DNA from: Asanoa iriomotensis | Lineage (GTDB): Bacteria; Actinomycetota; Actinomycetes; Mycobacteriales; Micromonosporaceae | Length of the DNA: 64,000 nt | Assembly (NCBI RefSeq): GCF_016862515.1 | Contig: NZ_BONC01000015.1 | Span: 1-64,000 of the forward strand | Direction: 5' to 3' | In this document: in pieces, positions 1 to 8,507 of the stretch | Numbering within the stretch: position 1 is the stretch's first letter | How the letters are laid out: each line of letters begins with the position of its first letter | Made by a program: the position numbers and the translations under genes | Notes under the pieces: generated by a model | Database searches by the model: none | Told to the model about the DNA's origin: nothing | Seen by the model: the letters and a program-made list of their open reading frames with translations, nothing else

Positions 1-14
1 CCTCGAGACAGACC

Positions 15-869
15 CTAGATCCCGCGTACGGCGGGTGCGAGCGTCACGGCCAACGGGGTGGTGGGATGGCCGATCAGCCGGGCGAGCGTGCCCGGGGTGT
101 CGGCCAACCCGCCGGCCGCGATGCCCTCGTCCACCCGCGCGGTGAACTCCGCGTCGGGCTCCGGGACGTCCTGGGCGACCAGGGCGTCCCGGTAGTCGGC
201 CGTGGTCAGGTTCCGGTAGGTCACCGGCTCGCCGGACAGGTCGCTGACCAGATCGGCCAGCTCGGCCTTGGTGAACGCGCTGTCGCCGGCCAGCTCGTAG
301 ACGCTGTTGTCGTGACCGTCGCCGGCCAGCACCGAGGCGGCCGCGGCGGCGTAGTCGGCGCGCGGCGCGGAGGCGATCCGACCGGCACCCGACGCGCCGA
401 GCACCTCGCCGGTCATCGCCGCCCGCCGTGCGACCGGGATGTAGACCTCGCTGTACCAGTTGTTGCGCAGGAAGCCGTACGGCAGCCCGCTCTCGGCGAT
501 GTAGCGCTCGGTCCGCTCGTGGTCGGGCACCGGGATCGGCGTGTCGTCGGCGTGCGCCACGCTGGTGTACGCGATGAACGACGCCCCGGTCGCCCGCGCG
601 GCGTCGACCACGGCCCGGTGCTGGCGCAGCCGGGCGCCCGGCACCGGCCCCGAGATCAGCAGCACCCGGTCGGCGCCGTCGAACGCGTCCCGCAGCGTCA
701 TCGGCCGGTCGTAGTCGGCCGGCCGCACGTCGATGCCGCGGTCGACCAGGTCGTTGAGCTTCTCCGGGCTGCGCGCAGCGGCCACCACCTGCCCGGCGGG
801 CACCCGGAGCAACAGCTCGTCGATCACCATCCGGCCCAGCTCACCCGACGCACCGGTAACGACGATCAT
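15..869 (-). CDS. NmrA/QorB-like NAD(P)-binding oxidoreductase
   Basis: This 284-aa protein is an atypical short-chain dehydrogenase of the NmrA/QorB (NAD(P)H:quinone oxidoreductase type 2) group. The N-terminus has the dinucleotide-binding glycine motif TGASGELG directly after the first beta strand, followed by AARSPEKL, where cofactor phosphate selectivity is usually set. The mid-protein YTSVAHAD and RNNWYSE segments are typical of the family. Length matches known members. It begins at an ATG; the S1 protease gene lies 46 bp upstream on the same strand, so the two may share a transcript, though no functional link is obvious. The substrate cannot be told from sequence; quinone reduction is the family precedent. 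Confidence 0.85.
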   Translation of the reverse strand: MIVVTGASGELGRMVIDELLLRVPAGQVVAAARSPEKLNDLVDRGIDVRPADYDRPMTLRDAFDGADRVLLISGPVPGARLRQHRAVVDAARATGASFIAYTSVAHADDTPIPVPDHERTERYIAESGLPYGFLRNNWYSEVYIPVARRAAMTGEVLGASGAGRIASAPRADYAAAAASVLAGDGHDNSVYELAGDSAFTKAELADLVSDLSGEPVTYRNLTTADYRDALVAQDVPEPDAEFTARVDEGIAAGGLADTPGTLARLIGHPTTPLAVTLAPAVRGI

Positions 870-915
870 GACGTTCCCCCCGTACGGACGTCGTTCCTGA
901 GCCCAACGGTAGCTC

Positions 916-1737
916 TCAGTAAGGTCCGACGCCGTAGCTCGTGCCGGCCACCTGTGCCGAGGCGTAGTAGCTGACCCCGCCGGTGGTGCAGGAGCCGCTG
1001 CCGCCCGAGGTGATGCCGATGCCGGTCGTGCCGGCGAAGAGCGGGCCGCCGCTGTCGCCGGGCTGGCTGCAGATGTTCGTGCGGATCAGCCCGGTCACCG
1101 TGCCGTCGGCGTAGTTGACCGTCACGTTCACCGCGGTGATCGAGCCGGCGCGCAGCCCGTTCGGGCCGCTGCGGTAGACCCGCGAGCCGACGGCGCCCAT
1201 CCCGAACGCGGTGATCGGTTGCAGGCCCGGATACGTGTTGACCGCGCTCGGCTTGACGATCGTGGTGTTGGTGTAGCGGATCAGCGCGGTGTCGCGGCTC
1301 GGTGTCACCGCGCTGACGACACCGAGCGTGACCGTGGCGGCGGCGTCCGCGTAGACGGTGCTGGCGACGGCGCCCACGCAGTGCCGCGACGTGAGGAAGT
1401 AGTAGGTGCTGCCGGCGCGGGCGTTGAACCCGATCAGGCACCGGCCGCCGAACCCGCCGCCCTGGTAGAACGGGTCGGCGCCGGCGATGTGCCGGCGCAG
1501 CGTGCCGTCGTCGCGGACGAGTTGCCCGCGGTTGCGCAGCGCGTCGCGCAGGCCCGCGACCGCGTCCGCGTGGACCGAACCGTCGACCGCGACCATGGTC
1601 TTTCCATTGGCGGTCCACCACGCCGTGCCGGGGAGGCCGGCGAAGCGGGCGAGGCTCGGTGCCGCCGCGGCGGCGGTGGCGGGGAGCAGGACGGCGAGTG
1701 CCGCGACGGCGGCGGCGATGACCCGGGCTGTGCGCAT
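916..1737 (-). CDS. secreted S1 family (alpha-lytic/streptogrisin-like) serine protease
   Basis: A 273-aa secreted chymotrypsin-fold protease. Residues 1-26 form a Sec signal peptide ending in an Ala-rich stretch. The catalytic triad is readable as His119 (LTSRHCVG), Asp149 (PSRDTALI) and Ser229 (PGDSGGPLF). Cysteines at 100/120 flank the His loop and another pair brackets the Ser loop, as in bacterial S1E enzymes. The pro-region between the signal and the catalytic domain is only about 65 residues, short compared with alpha-lytic protease, so folding help may be reduced. Expected role is extracellular protein digestion. It is transcribed away from the large secreted protein at 1965, with a 227-bp divergent spacer between them. 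Confidence 0.9.
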   Translation of the reverse strand: MRTARVIAAAVAALAVLLPATAAAAAPSLARFAGLPGTAWWTANGKTMVAVDGSVHADAVAGLRDALRNRGQLVRDDGTLRRHIAGADPFYQGGGFGGRCLIGFNARAGSTYYFLTSRHCVGAVASTVYADAAATVTLGVVSAVTPSRDTALIRYTNTTIVKPSAVNTYPGLQPITAFGMGAVGSRVYRSGPNGLRAGSITAVNVTVNYADGTVTGLIRTNICSQPGDSGGPLFAGTTGIGITSGGSGSCTTGGVSYYASAQVAGTSYGVGPY

Positions 1738-1964
1738 GACGGCCTCCGGAGGGTAGATATCGATGACTATCCCTGAATGGAGTGACTGTCGGCAACCCTT
1801 TAGTTGGCATCGGTGCTACTTCTGCTCTATTCGACGGAAGTTCTGTCGCATCGACGTTTAGATATGGACAGGTGGCCTGGAAGACCCCTACCGTGTGCGC
1901 AACGCGCTGACGCGCGTCGATCCGTCACATCCTCGCTCCGTCCCTCTCCCGTCCCGGAGGAACA

Positions 1965-4900
1965 ATGAGCACACGGTTACGTCCCCTGTCCTGGTTCGCG
2001 GCCGCCGGCCTGCTGGTCGGCGGCCTGCTCGTCGCCCCGGCCGCCGCCAGTGCCGCCGTGCCGCCCCAGGAACCCGGTGTCACCCTGCGGGTCTTCGACG
2101 TGCAGGTGCCCCTCAACGAGATCTGCGACCTCAAGCCCGGCCAGACGCCCAATGTGGACAAGCTGATGCCGACGATCAACTGGACGACGACCGCCGACTT
2201 CGGCGGGCTCAGCGACAACTTCGTCAGCCAGGTGATCGGCAACATCAACATCGCCACCGCCGGCTCGTACACGTTCCGGCTGACCAGCGACGACGGTTCG
2301 CGGCTGCTGATCGACAACACCGTGGTGATCGACCACGACGGGCTGCACAGCGCGCAGCCGCCCAAGGAGGGCACGATCACCCTCACCACGGGCTACCACT
2401 CGCTGCGGATCGACCACTTCGAGCGCAGCGTCGACCAGCAGATCACCCTGGACTGGCGTACGCCCGGCTCGTCGTCGTTCGTCCTGGTGCCCAACAGCGT
2501 CCTGTCCACGGACGCCGGCGTGGTGCGGGTGACCGCGCCCGGCCGCAAGGAATGCGAGGGCGGCACGGACGCACCCGGCGACGGGCTGCCGCTGACCTCG
2601 GTCAACCCCAACTACACGCTGACCAACCTGCGGCCCACCGGCTTCCAGCCACAGGTGTCCGCGATGGACTGGCTGCCCGACGGCCGGCTCGCGATCACGA
2701 CCTGGGGCGGCACGGACAACGTGCTCGGCGAGGTCTACCTGCTGTCCAATGTGCAGACCGCCACCGCGCCGTCCCAGGTGACCTACCAGCGCATCGCGCA
2801 GGGTCTGCGGGAGCCGATGGGCATCAAGTACGTCGACGGGAAGCTCTACGTGTCGGAGAAGCATCGCCTCGTCGAGCTCAACGACACCAACGGTGACTGG
2901 GTGACCGACAACTACCGGCAGGTGGCCACCTGGCCGTGGGGCGGCAACTTCCACGAGTTCGCCTTCGGCCTGCTCTACCAGGCGCCGTACTTCTACCTGA
3001 ACCTGTCCATCTCCATCAACTACGGCGGCGCGACCACGAACCCGCAGCCGGCACCCAACCGCGGCACGACGATCCGGGTCGACAAGAACACGGGCGCCGT
3101 CCACTATGTCGCGGGCGGCCTGCGTACCCCCGATGGCATCGGTTGGGGTCCGGAGGGCGGCATCTTCGTCACCGACAACCAGGGTGACTGGCTGCCGTCG
3201 TCGAAACTCGTGCACATCAAGCAGGACCGGTTCTTCAACCTCAACATGAACCCGCCCGGCCCGTTCCAGAGCCAGCCGGTCACGCAGCCGGTGCTGTGGA
3301 TGCCGCAGAACGAGATCGCCAACTCGCCGAGCACGCCGGTGATGATCCCGTCAGGGACGTTCGCCGGGCAGATGCTGATCGGTGACGTGACCTACGGCGG
3401 CCTGCAGCGGGCGTTCCTGGAGAAGGTCAACGGCGAGTACCAGGGCGCGCTGTTCCGGCACACCCAGGGCCTGGAGATGGGCGTGCTGCGCACGTCGATC
3501 GGCCCGAACGGCGCCATCTACGTCGGCGGCCTCGGCGCCGGCGGCAACTGGGGCCAGGAGGGCAAGCTGACGTACGGGCTGCAGAAGCTGACGCCCAACG
3601 GCGGCAACGTGTTCGACGTCCTCGCCATGCGGGCGATCGCCGGCGGGTTCGAGCTCGAGTACACGCAACCGATCTCGGCGGCGACGCTCGCCTCACTGGC
3701 CACGAAGTACACCGTCAAGCAGTGGCGGTACGTGCCGACGCAGAACTACGGCGGCCCCAAGGTCGACGAGCAGACGCTGTCGGTCACGTCGGCGGTCGCG
3801 TCCGCCGACGGCCGCAAGGTGACGCTGAAGGTCAACGGCCTGCAGGCGGGGCGCGTCGTGTACGTGCGGTCGCCGCGCCCGTTCACGGCGACCAACGGGC
3901 AGGAGCTGTGGAGCACGGAGGCCTGGTACACCCTCAACGCGCTCGTGGGCGGCCCGCAGCAACCGGGCGTGCTGGAGGCCGAGTCGGCCGCGCTGGCCGG
4001 CGGCGCCGTCGTCGCGACCGGACACCTGAACTACACCGGTTCCGGCTTCGTCGAGGGCTACTGGAACCAGGGCGCCTCCACGACGTTCACCGTGTCCGCG
4101 GCCAGCGCGGGCTCCTACGACGTGAACCTGCGCTACGCCAACGGTCCCAACGGCGGCACGGGCACCAAGACGGTGTCGTTGTACGTCAACGGGACCAAGG
4201 TGCGCCAGGTGCCGTTGCCGTTCACCAACGACTGGGACACGTGGGCGGTGAAGACCGACGCGGTGACGTTGAACGCCGGCACCAACACCATCATGTACCG
4301 CTACGACGCCGGTGACATCGGCAACGTCAACCTGGACAACATCACGCTCACCGGCGGCCCGTCGGCGTCGGTCAACCTGGCGCTGAACAAGCCCACCACA
4401 TCGGACAGTTCCTGCAACGCGAACGAGGGCCCGGCCAAGGCGGTCAACGGCAGCGTGTCGGGCGGCAACACCGACAAGTGGTGCTCGCTCGGGTCCGCCA
4501 AGTGGATGCAGGTCGACCTGGGCGCGGCCACCTCGGTGAGCCGGGTCGTGCTCAAGCACGCCGCCGCCGGTGGCGAGAGCGCGTCGTGGAACACCCGGGA
4601 CTTCAACCTGCAGGTGTCGACGAACGGCACGTCGTGGTCCACAGTGGCCACCGTGACCGCGAACACCGCCGCGACGACGACACACACGTTCGCCGCGGTG
4701 CAGGCCCGCTACGTGCGCCTCAACGTCACGACTCCGACCAGCGACGGCAACGCGGCGGCGCGGGTCTACGAGTTCGAGGTGTACGGCTCCGGCTCCGGCC
4801 CGACCCGCACGGTGCTGTTCGACGGCACCGCCGCGTCGATGACCGCGAACTGGCAGCACACCGACGGCCGCAACCCGACGTGGACGATCACGGGCGGCGG

Positions 4901-5384
4901 CATGCAGGTCAACGGCGGTGACATCCGCACCCGGGCGAGCTTCGGCGACTACAAGCTGCACGTCGAGTTCTGGCTGCCGCTGTACGGCCCGGAAGTGACC
5001 GGCCAGGCCCGCGCCAACAGCGGGGTCTACCAGCAGGACCGCTACGAGCTCCAGGTGCTGGACTCGTTCGGCGACACGTCGCTCGGCAACGACGAAGCGG
5101 CCGCGATCTACCAGAAGAAGGCCGCGGACGTGAACGCGGCGACGGCACCGGAGACGTGGCAGACCTACGAGGTCACGTTCCGCGCGGCCCGCTTCAACGG
5201 CACGACCAAGACCGAGGACGCCCGGATGACCGTGGTCTGGAACGGCGTGACGGTGCACAACAACGTGGCCGTCAACGGCCCGACGGGCGGGGGAGCGGCG
5301 GAGGCCAACACCCCGGGCCCGATCCGCCTCCAGGACCACACGAACCCGGTCCGCTACCGCAACATCTGGATCGAACCGATGTAA
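1965..5384 (+). CDS. large secreted multidomain carbohydrate-active protein (PA14, PQQ-type sugar dehydrogenase-like propeller, CBM, F5/8C, DUF1080)
   Basis: A 1139-aa exported protein with a 28-30 residue signal peptide (LLVAPAAASAA). Domains by rough position: PA14-like at 38-170 (FRLTSDDGSRLLID); a glucose/sorbosone-dehydrogenase-like beta propeller at about 200-560 (LREPMGIKYVDGKLYV, RTPDGIGWGPEGG); a CBM6/35-type module from about 660 (EAESAALAGG); an F5/8 type C module from about 800 (NLALNKPTTSDSSC); and a DUF1080 (3-keto-disaccharide hydrolase/GH16-like) module from about 947 to the end. A strong GGAGG precedes the ATG. This architecture suggests binding and processing of a glycan outside the cell; redox activity of the propeller is inferred only. 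A strong terminator follows. Confidence 0.88.
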   Translation: MSTRLRPLSWFAAAGLLVGGLLVAPAAASAAVPPQEPGVTLRVFDVQVPLNEICDLKPGQTPNVDKLMPTINWTTTADFGGLSDNFVSQVIGNINIATAGSYTFRLTSDDGSRLLIDNTVVIDHDGLHSAQPPKEGTITLTTGYHSLRIDHFERSVDQQITLDWRTPGSSSFVLVPNSVLSTDAGVVRVTAPGRKECEGGTDAPGDGLPLTSVNPNYTLTNLRPTGFQPQVSAMDWLPDGRLAITTWGGTDNVLGEVYLLSNVQTATAPSQVTYQRIAQGLREPMGIKYVDGKLYVSEKHRLVELNDTNGDWVTDNYRQVATWPWGGNFHEFAFGLLYQAPYFYLNLSISINYGGATTNPQPAPNRGTTIRVDKNTGAVHYVAGGLRTPDGIGWGPEGGIFVTDNQGDWLPSSKLVHIKQDRFFNLNMNPPGPFQSQPVTQPVLWMPQNEIANSPSTPVMIPSGTFAGQMLIGDVTYGGLQRAFLEKVNGEYQGALFRHTQGLEMGVLRTSIGPNGAIYVGGLGAGGNWGQEGKLTYGLQKLTPNGGNVFDVLAMRAIAGGFELEYTQPISAATLASLATKYTVKQWRYVPTQNYGGPKVDEQTLSVTSAVASADGRKVTLKVNGLQAGRVVYVRSPRPFTATNGQELWSTEAWYTLNALVGGPQQPGVLEAESAALAGGAVVATGHLNYTGSGFVEGYWNQGASTTFTVSAASAGSYDVNLRYANGPNGGTGTKTVSLYVNGTKVRQVPLPFTNDWDTWAVKTDAVTLNAGTNTIMYRYDAGDIGNVNLDNITLTGGPSASVNLALNKPTTSDSSCNANEGPAKAVNGSVSGGNTDKWCSLGSAKWMQVDLGAATSVSRVVLKHAAAGGESASWNTRDFNLQVSTNGTSWSTVATVTANTAATTTHTFAAVQARYVRLNVTTPTSDGNAAARVYEFEVYGSGSGPTRTVLFDGTAASMTANWQHTDGRNPTWTITGGGMQVNGGDIRTRASFGDYKLHVEFWLPLYGPEVTGQARANSGVYQQDRYELQVLDSFGDTSLGNDEAAAIYQKKAADVNAATAPETWQTYEVTFRAARFNGTTKTEDARMTVVWNGVTVHNNVAVNGPTGGGAAEANTPGPIRLQDHTNPVRYRNIWIEPM

Positions 5385-5391
5385 CCGACGA

Positions 5392-5423
5392 TCGGGCGCC
5401 AGGTCAGCCGGCCTGGCGCCCGA
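5392..5423. terminator. terminator between convergent genes
   Basis: A perfect 12-bp inverted repeat (arm TCGGGCGCCAGG) with an 8-nt loop lies 8 bp after the stop of the large secreted protein and overlaps the last codons of the convergent small gene. There is no T-run, as is common for high-GC actinobacterial terminators. It could serve both strands. Confidence 0.7.
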
Positions 5424-5661
5424 CCTCCAACAGTTGTGCCACCAACGCCTCGGGCACCGCCACCAGGGACTCCTCCGCCGGCACGACGATCCCGAAAGCG
5501 GCGGGGTCCACCGATGGGCCCTGGACCAGGTAGGTGCCGTCGACGGCGCGGTAGATCGTCGGGCACGTTCCCCCGTTGCAGGCCAACGTGGCGATCGTCG
5601 TCACCTCCCGCGGATGTCGGATCTCTGGTTCGGGCACATGTGACTTCGAGTGTTCATCCAT
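5404..5661 (-). CDS. small 'CPTIY' protein A, partner of DUF5753 regulator
   Basis: An 85-aa protein with the core GGTCPTIY, then GTYLVQG, then a Pro-rich segment and a short C-terminal helix (VPEALVAQLLEVG). It has no signal peptide or membrane segment. The chosen ATG gives MDEHSKSH; an upstream in-frame ATG would add 12 residues. It lies 45 bp downstream of the DUF5753 regulator on the same strand and is clearly homologous to the small gene on the regulator's other side (6623-6865). Actinobacterial XRE/DUF5753 regulators are often paired with small proteins (DUF397 is the best-known partner), so a partner or antagonist role is inferred. Biochemical function is unknown. Confidence 0.75.
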   Translation of the reverse strand: MDEHSKSHVPEPEIRHPREVTTIATLACNGGTCPTIYRAVDGTYLVQGPSVDPAAFGIVVPAEESLVAVPEALVAQLLEVGRQAG

Positions 5662-5706
5662 GTTCTGACGGTAAGAGCAGCGGCTCGGGCGGGACAAGTG
5701 TGACGA

Positions 5707-6585
5707 CTACCGGGTCTGTCGCATCGCACGCAGGAAACGGTCCATGTGCCGGTCGAGCAGCGGGTCGATCTCGGTGATCGCCGCTTTGGCGAGTGCGTCG
5801 AAGGCCTGCCGGTACGCCGCGGCATCCAACTTGCCCCGCGTCGAGATCGAGGTGTTGAGCAGGTCGATGATGACGACGGCATCATCGGCCAGCACGAAGC
5901 CGCTCATCGGGAGGGTGGTGACGTCGGAGTCCGTGGGAAGCAGTCCGACGGTGACGTTCTCCTGCTTCGCCACCTCTCGCAGACGTTGAATCTGTGCCGG
6001 CATGTATTCGGGGGCGCAGACCCGGCTCTCCAGGACGGCCTCCATGATCAGGAAATGGAAGCGCCGCGCCGGATCCGCGAGAATCTCCTGACGCGCCATT
6101 CGCGCCGAGACGGCTTCCGCCACCGCCGCGTTGGCGGCCGCGTCGAGAGCCGGTGAAAGGACGCGCTGGTAACTGGTCAGCACCCCCCGCGCGTACTCGC
6201 TGGTCTGTAGCAGCCCCGGGATCACCGTCGGTTGGAAGACCCGCAGTTCGCGGACGCCGCTCTCGATCTCACCGATGTCGTGTTGCCGGCCCGGCAGCGA
6301 CAGTGTCGAGGTGCGCCAGTCGGTCATCATGTTCTGCGCCTGCTCGGCGAGAGCTACGAGCTGGCGCACCAGGTCGTCCGGAGCGTCCAGGGCCCGCGCG
6401 ACGCGCTCGATGTCGGCCGGGTCGGGCAGGCCCACGCCATTCTCCAGCCGGGAGATTTTCGGCTGGCTCATGTCGACGAGCTTGCCCAACTCGCGGCCGG
6501 TCAGGTTCTTCGCGCGGCGCAACCGGGCGAGCGTCGGGCCCAACGAGTCGTCCGGGTCGAAGTGAGCGCCGTGCGTAGGGGACAC
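5707..6585 (-). CDS. XRE-family helix-turn-helix regulator with DUF5753 domain
   Basis: A 292-aa DNA-binding regulator. The N-terminal helix-turn-helix sits at about 16-70 (LGKLVDMSQPKISRLENG) and the DUF5753 domain at about 105-285 (IPGLLQTSEYAR). Proteins of this build, including the BldB/WhiJ-associated regulators of Streptomyces, occur in many copies per genome and are typically encoded beside a small acidic protein. Here two homologous small proteins flank it, one upstream (6623-6865, 37 bp away) and one downstream (5404-5661), all on the same strand. Target genes are unknown; autoregulation of the three-gene unit is the natural first guess. Confidence 0.92.
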   Translation of the reverse strand: MSPTHGAHFDPDDSLGPTLARLRRAKNLTGRELGKLVDMSQPKISRLENGVGLPDPADIERVARALDAPDDLVRQLVALAEQAQNMMTDWRTSTLSLPGRQHDIGEIESGVRELRVFQPTVIPGLLQTSEYARGVLTSYQRVLSPALDAAANAAVAEAVSARMARQEILADPARRFHFLIMEAVLESRVCAPEYMPAQIQRLREVAKQENVTVGLLPTDSDVTTLPMSGFVLADDAVVIIDLLNTSISTRGKLDAAAYRQAFDALAKAAITEIDPLLDRHMDRFLRAMRQTR

Positions 6586-6622
6586 AGGGCGCTCCCTTCT
6601 GCGTGGTGGACGCGATGGTGGT

Positions 6623-6865
6623 TCACGCCATCGCGCGGACGGCGTTCCTCAGGACGTCTACGGGGATCTCGACGAGCTGCTCGCCCGCGGGGACGGCGAC
6701 GCCCGAGCCTTCGGCCGGCACCGTATAACCCTGCACGATGATCGTTCCTCGGCCGCTGTCGTAAATGGTCGGGCAGCTTCCACCCGTGCAACCGGTGGTG
6801 GAAAGGAGGCGGAGGTCAAGTTGGTTCGTGGGCATATTCACCCGCGGAGCTTGATTCATGATCAT
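6623..6865 (-). CDS. small 'CPTIY' protein B, partner of DUF5753 regulator
   Basis: An 80-aa protein homologous to the one at 5404-5661. Shared features in the same order are GG[ST]CPTIY, GT..VQG, VPA.E.LV..P and a short terminal helix. The two Cys (TGCTGGSC) match the pair LACNGGTC in the other copy, so both may bind metal or form a disulfide. ATGs at residues 1, 3 and 11 are all possible starts; none has a strong Shine-Dalgarno. It is the first gene of the apparent unit small-B, regulator, small-A. Function is unknown beyond the association with the DUF5753 regulator. Confidence 0.72.
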   Translation of the reverse strand: MIMNQAPRVNMPTNQLDLRLLSTTGCTGGSCPTIYDSGRGTIIVQGYTVPAEGSGVAVPAGEQLVEIPVDVLRNAVRAMA

Positions 6866-7103
6866 CGGATAGTCAATCGTCCGCGCCGACCGTTTCGCCC
6901 GATCGAGGTCCTATGTGGGCTTGCTGGTGTGGAGACGGCGGTCCGCTACGCCGCCACATGGACGCTACCACTCAGCCATATGGCACTCTAGCCCCGTTTT
7001 GAGCAGTTGAATTCGCGCCTGGTGAATATGTGCATGTGACCTTGAATGTCGATCATGGATAGTGAATTCTCAACGCTCGGCCCGACGGTGTGAGGTGATC
7101 ATC

Positions 7104-7319
7104 GTGAGTCTTGCGGATCTATGGGGGTCGTTGAGCCACTATCCGGAGGCCTATCTGGTCGCTGCCGCGGCAGTGCTGCTGCTGGCGTTGCGAGCGGCAC
7201 GGCAGGCGCTGGTGCCCGTGGAGCCGATCGTGCGGGCATTGGCCGCCGTCGTCGGCGTGGCATTCGCGGCGGGGGTCGCATTCGTGGTCGTGATCGCCGT
7301 CGTCGTGAGTGGAAGCTGA
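7104..7319 (+). CDS. small membrane protein, unknown
   Basis: A 71-aa protein with two hydrophobic helices (about AYLVAAAAVLLLAL and VGVAFAAGVAFVVVIAVVV) separated by a basic and proline-bearing turn. I chose GTG at 7104 because GAGGTG sits 7 nt upstream; the frame is open from a GTG at 7062, but that one has no ribosome-binding site. It is followed directly by a second small membrane protein whose ribosome-binding site overlaps this stop codon, so they are likely co-translated. No family is recognised. Confidence 0.55.
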   Translation: MSLADLWGSLSHYPEAYLVAAAAVLLLALRAARQALVPVEPIVRALAAVVGVAFAAGVAFVVVIAVVVSGS

Positions 7320-7328
7320 GGAGTCGCC

Positions 7329-7601
7329 ATGACGGACATCGCGCTCATCGCCGCGGTGGCAGCGTTCGTCGGTCTCGTCGTGGTGGTGGAGCTGGCCGCA
7401 GCGGTATTGCCGCTGGTGATCATCCTGACCTGCGTGCCGCCCAGCGAGCGGAGGGTGCTGGTCGAGTTGGTCACGGCCACCGGTGGCGGTGGCCGCCTGC
7501 GGGTCGGCCGGGTGCTGCGGCTCATCGGCGCGCTCGACCGGAACGCTCCTTACGCCCACACGCGGGACGCCCGGGCGGGTCGCCGAGAGTCGGGTGGGTG
7601 A
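7329..7601 (+). CDS. small membrane protein, unknown, coupled to preceding gene
   Basis: A 90-aa protein with an N-terminal hydrophobic stretch of about 35 residues (IALIAAVAAFVGLVVVVELA and onward), followed by a basic cytoplasmic tail rich in Arg and Gly. GAGGAG overlaps the stop of the upstream small membrane gene and is well spaced from the ATG, supporting this start and coupling. The tail resembles a short nucleic-acid- or lipid-head-group-binding segment in charge only; no domain is recognised. Confidence 0.55.
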   Translation: MTDIALIAAVAAFVGLVVVVELAAAVLPLVIILTCVPPSERRVLVELVTATGGGGRLRVGRVLRLIGALDRNAPYAHTRDARAGRRESGG

Positions 7602-7644
7602 CGGATGCGAGATCCGTTCACTCGATCGGGGTGTTCGATGGCAA

Positions 7645-8454
7645 ATGCCGGATACTGTTGCCCCCGTGTTGGGGGACCGATGGTCGCAGCGCGACGCGTA
7701 CGACGCCTACATGGGCCGGTGGAGCCGGCGCGTGGCGCCGCTGTTCGTGCGCTGGTTGACCCCGCCGGCGGGCCGGCGCTGGGTCGACGTGGGGTGCGGC
7801 ACCGGGGCGTTGAGCGGCGCGGTGCTCACGGCCGCGGCGCCCACCGAGGTCACCGGGGTCGACAGCTCGGCGGCGTTCGTGACCGCCGCCGCCGACCGGG
7901 TCAGCGACCCGCGGGCCCGGTTCCGGGTCGGTGACGCGGCCGCGCTCCCGCTGCCCGACGACGGGTTCGACGTGGCGGTCAGCGGCCTCGCGCTCAACTT
8001 CGTGGCAGAGCCGCCGCGCGCCGTGGCGGAGATGGCCCGGGTCACGGCGCCGGGCGGCACGGTGGCCGCCTACGTGTGGGACTACTCCGACGGCATGGAG
8101 ATGCTCCGGTATTTCTGGACCGCCGCCGCGACCATCGACCCGACCGCGCCGGACGAGCTGGGCCGCTTCGCCGCCGTCTGCCGGCCCGACCCGCTCCGGA
8201 CGCTGTGGACCGGCGCGGGCCTGACCGGGGTCACCGTCGACGCGGTCTCGATCCCGACCACCTTCACGGGCTTCGACGACTTCTGGACCCCGTTCCTCGG
8301 CGGTCAGGGCCCGGCGCCCGGCTTCGTCGCCCACCTCGAGCCCGGCGACCGCAACCGCCTGCGCGACCTGCTCCGCTCCCGGCTGCCGGTCGCACCCGAC
8401 GGCACGATCCGCCTCACGGCCCGTGCCTGGACCGTCCGCGGGGTTGTGTCCTGA
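7645..8454 (+). CDS. class I SAM-dependent methyltransferase
   Basis: A 269-aa methyltransferase of the UbiE/type-11 group. Motif I is WVDVGCGTGALSG at about 45-57, followed by the acidic GVDSSAAFV and the motif II/III region GDAAALPLPDDGFDVAVSGL. This pattern is typical of small-molecule O-, N- or C-methyltransferases. The frame is open upstream, but the useful sequence starts at the ATG giving MPDTVAPVLGDRW; a GTG seven codons later is a credible alternative. Its C-terminal coding end contains the putative promoter of the DGPF gene. Substrate is unknown. Confidence 0.85.
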   Translation: MPDTVAPVLGDRWSQRDAYDAYMGRWSRRVAPLFVRWLTPPAGRRWVDVGCGTGALSGAVLTAAAPTEVTGVDSSAAFVTAAADRVSDPRARFRVGDAAALPLPDDGFDVAVSGLALNFVAEPPRAVAEMARVTAPGGTVAAYVWDYSDGMEMLRYFWTAAATIDPTAPDELGRFAAVCRPDPLRTLWTGAGLTGVTVDAVSIPTTFTGFDDFWTPFLGGQGPAPGFVAHLEPGDRNRLRDLLRSRLPVAPDGTIRLTARAWTVRGVVS

Positions 8455-8475
8455 ACCGGGCGGCGGCTCCGTCTC
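8447..8475 (+). promoter_or_regulatory. candidate ECF42-type promoter
   Basis: TGTCCT at 8447-8452 and CGTCTC at 8470-8475 are separated by 17 bp, about 33 bp before the DGPF gene start. ECF42 sigma factors are reported to recognise promoters with a TGTCGA-like -35 and a CGTC-like -10 upstream of the linked DGPF genes. The match here is TGTC at -35 and full CGTC at -10. My recall of the consensus is approximate, so this is tentative. Confidence 0.35.
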
Positions 8476-8507
8476 CCCGGCAGAAAGGGAGACCCGAGGA
8501 GGACCGC

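Noticed and set aside
3693-5339. 548-aa open frame on the minus strand opposite the large secreted protein
   Set aside because: Arg- and Val-rich composition with no domain. It is a typical antisense shadow of a high-GC gene.
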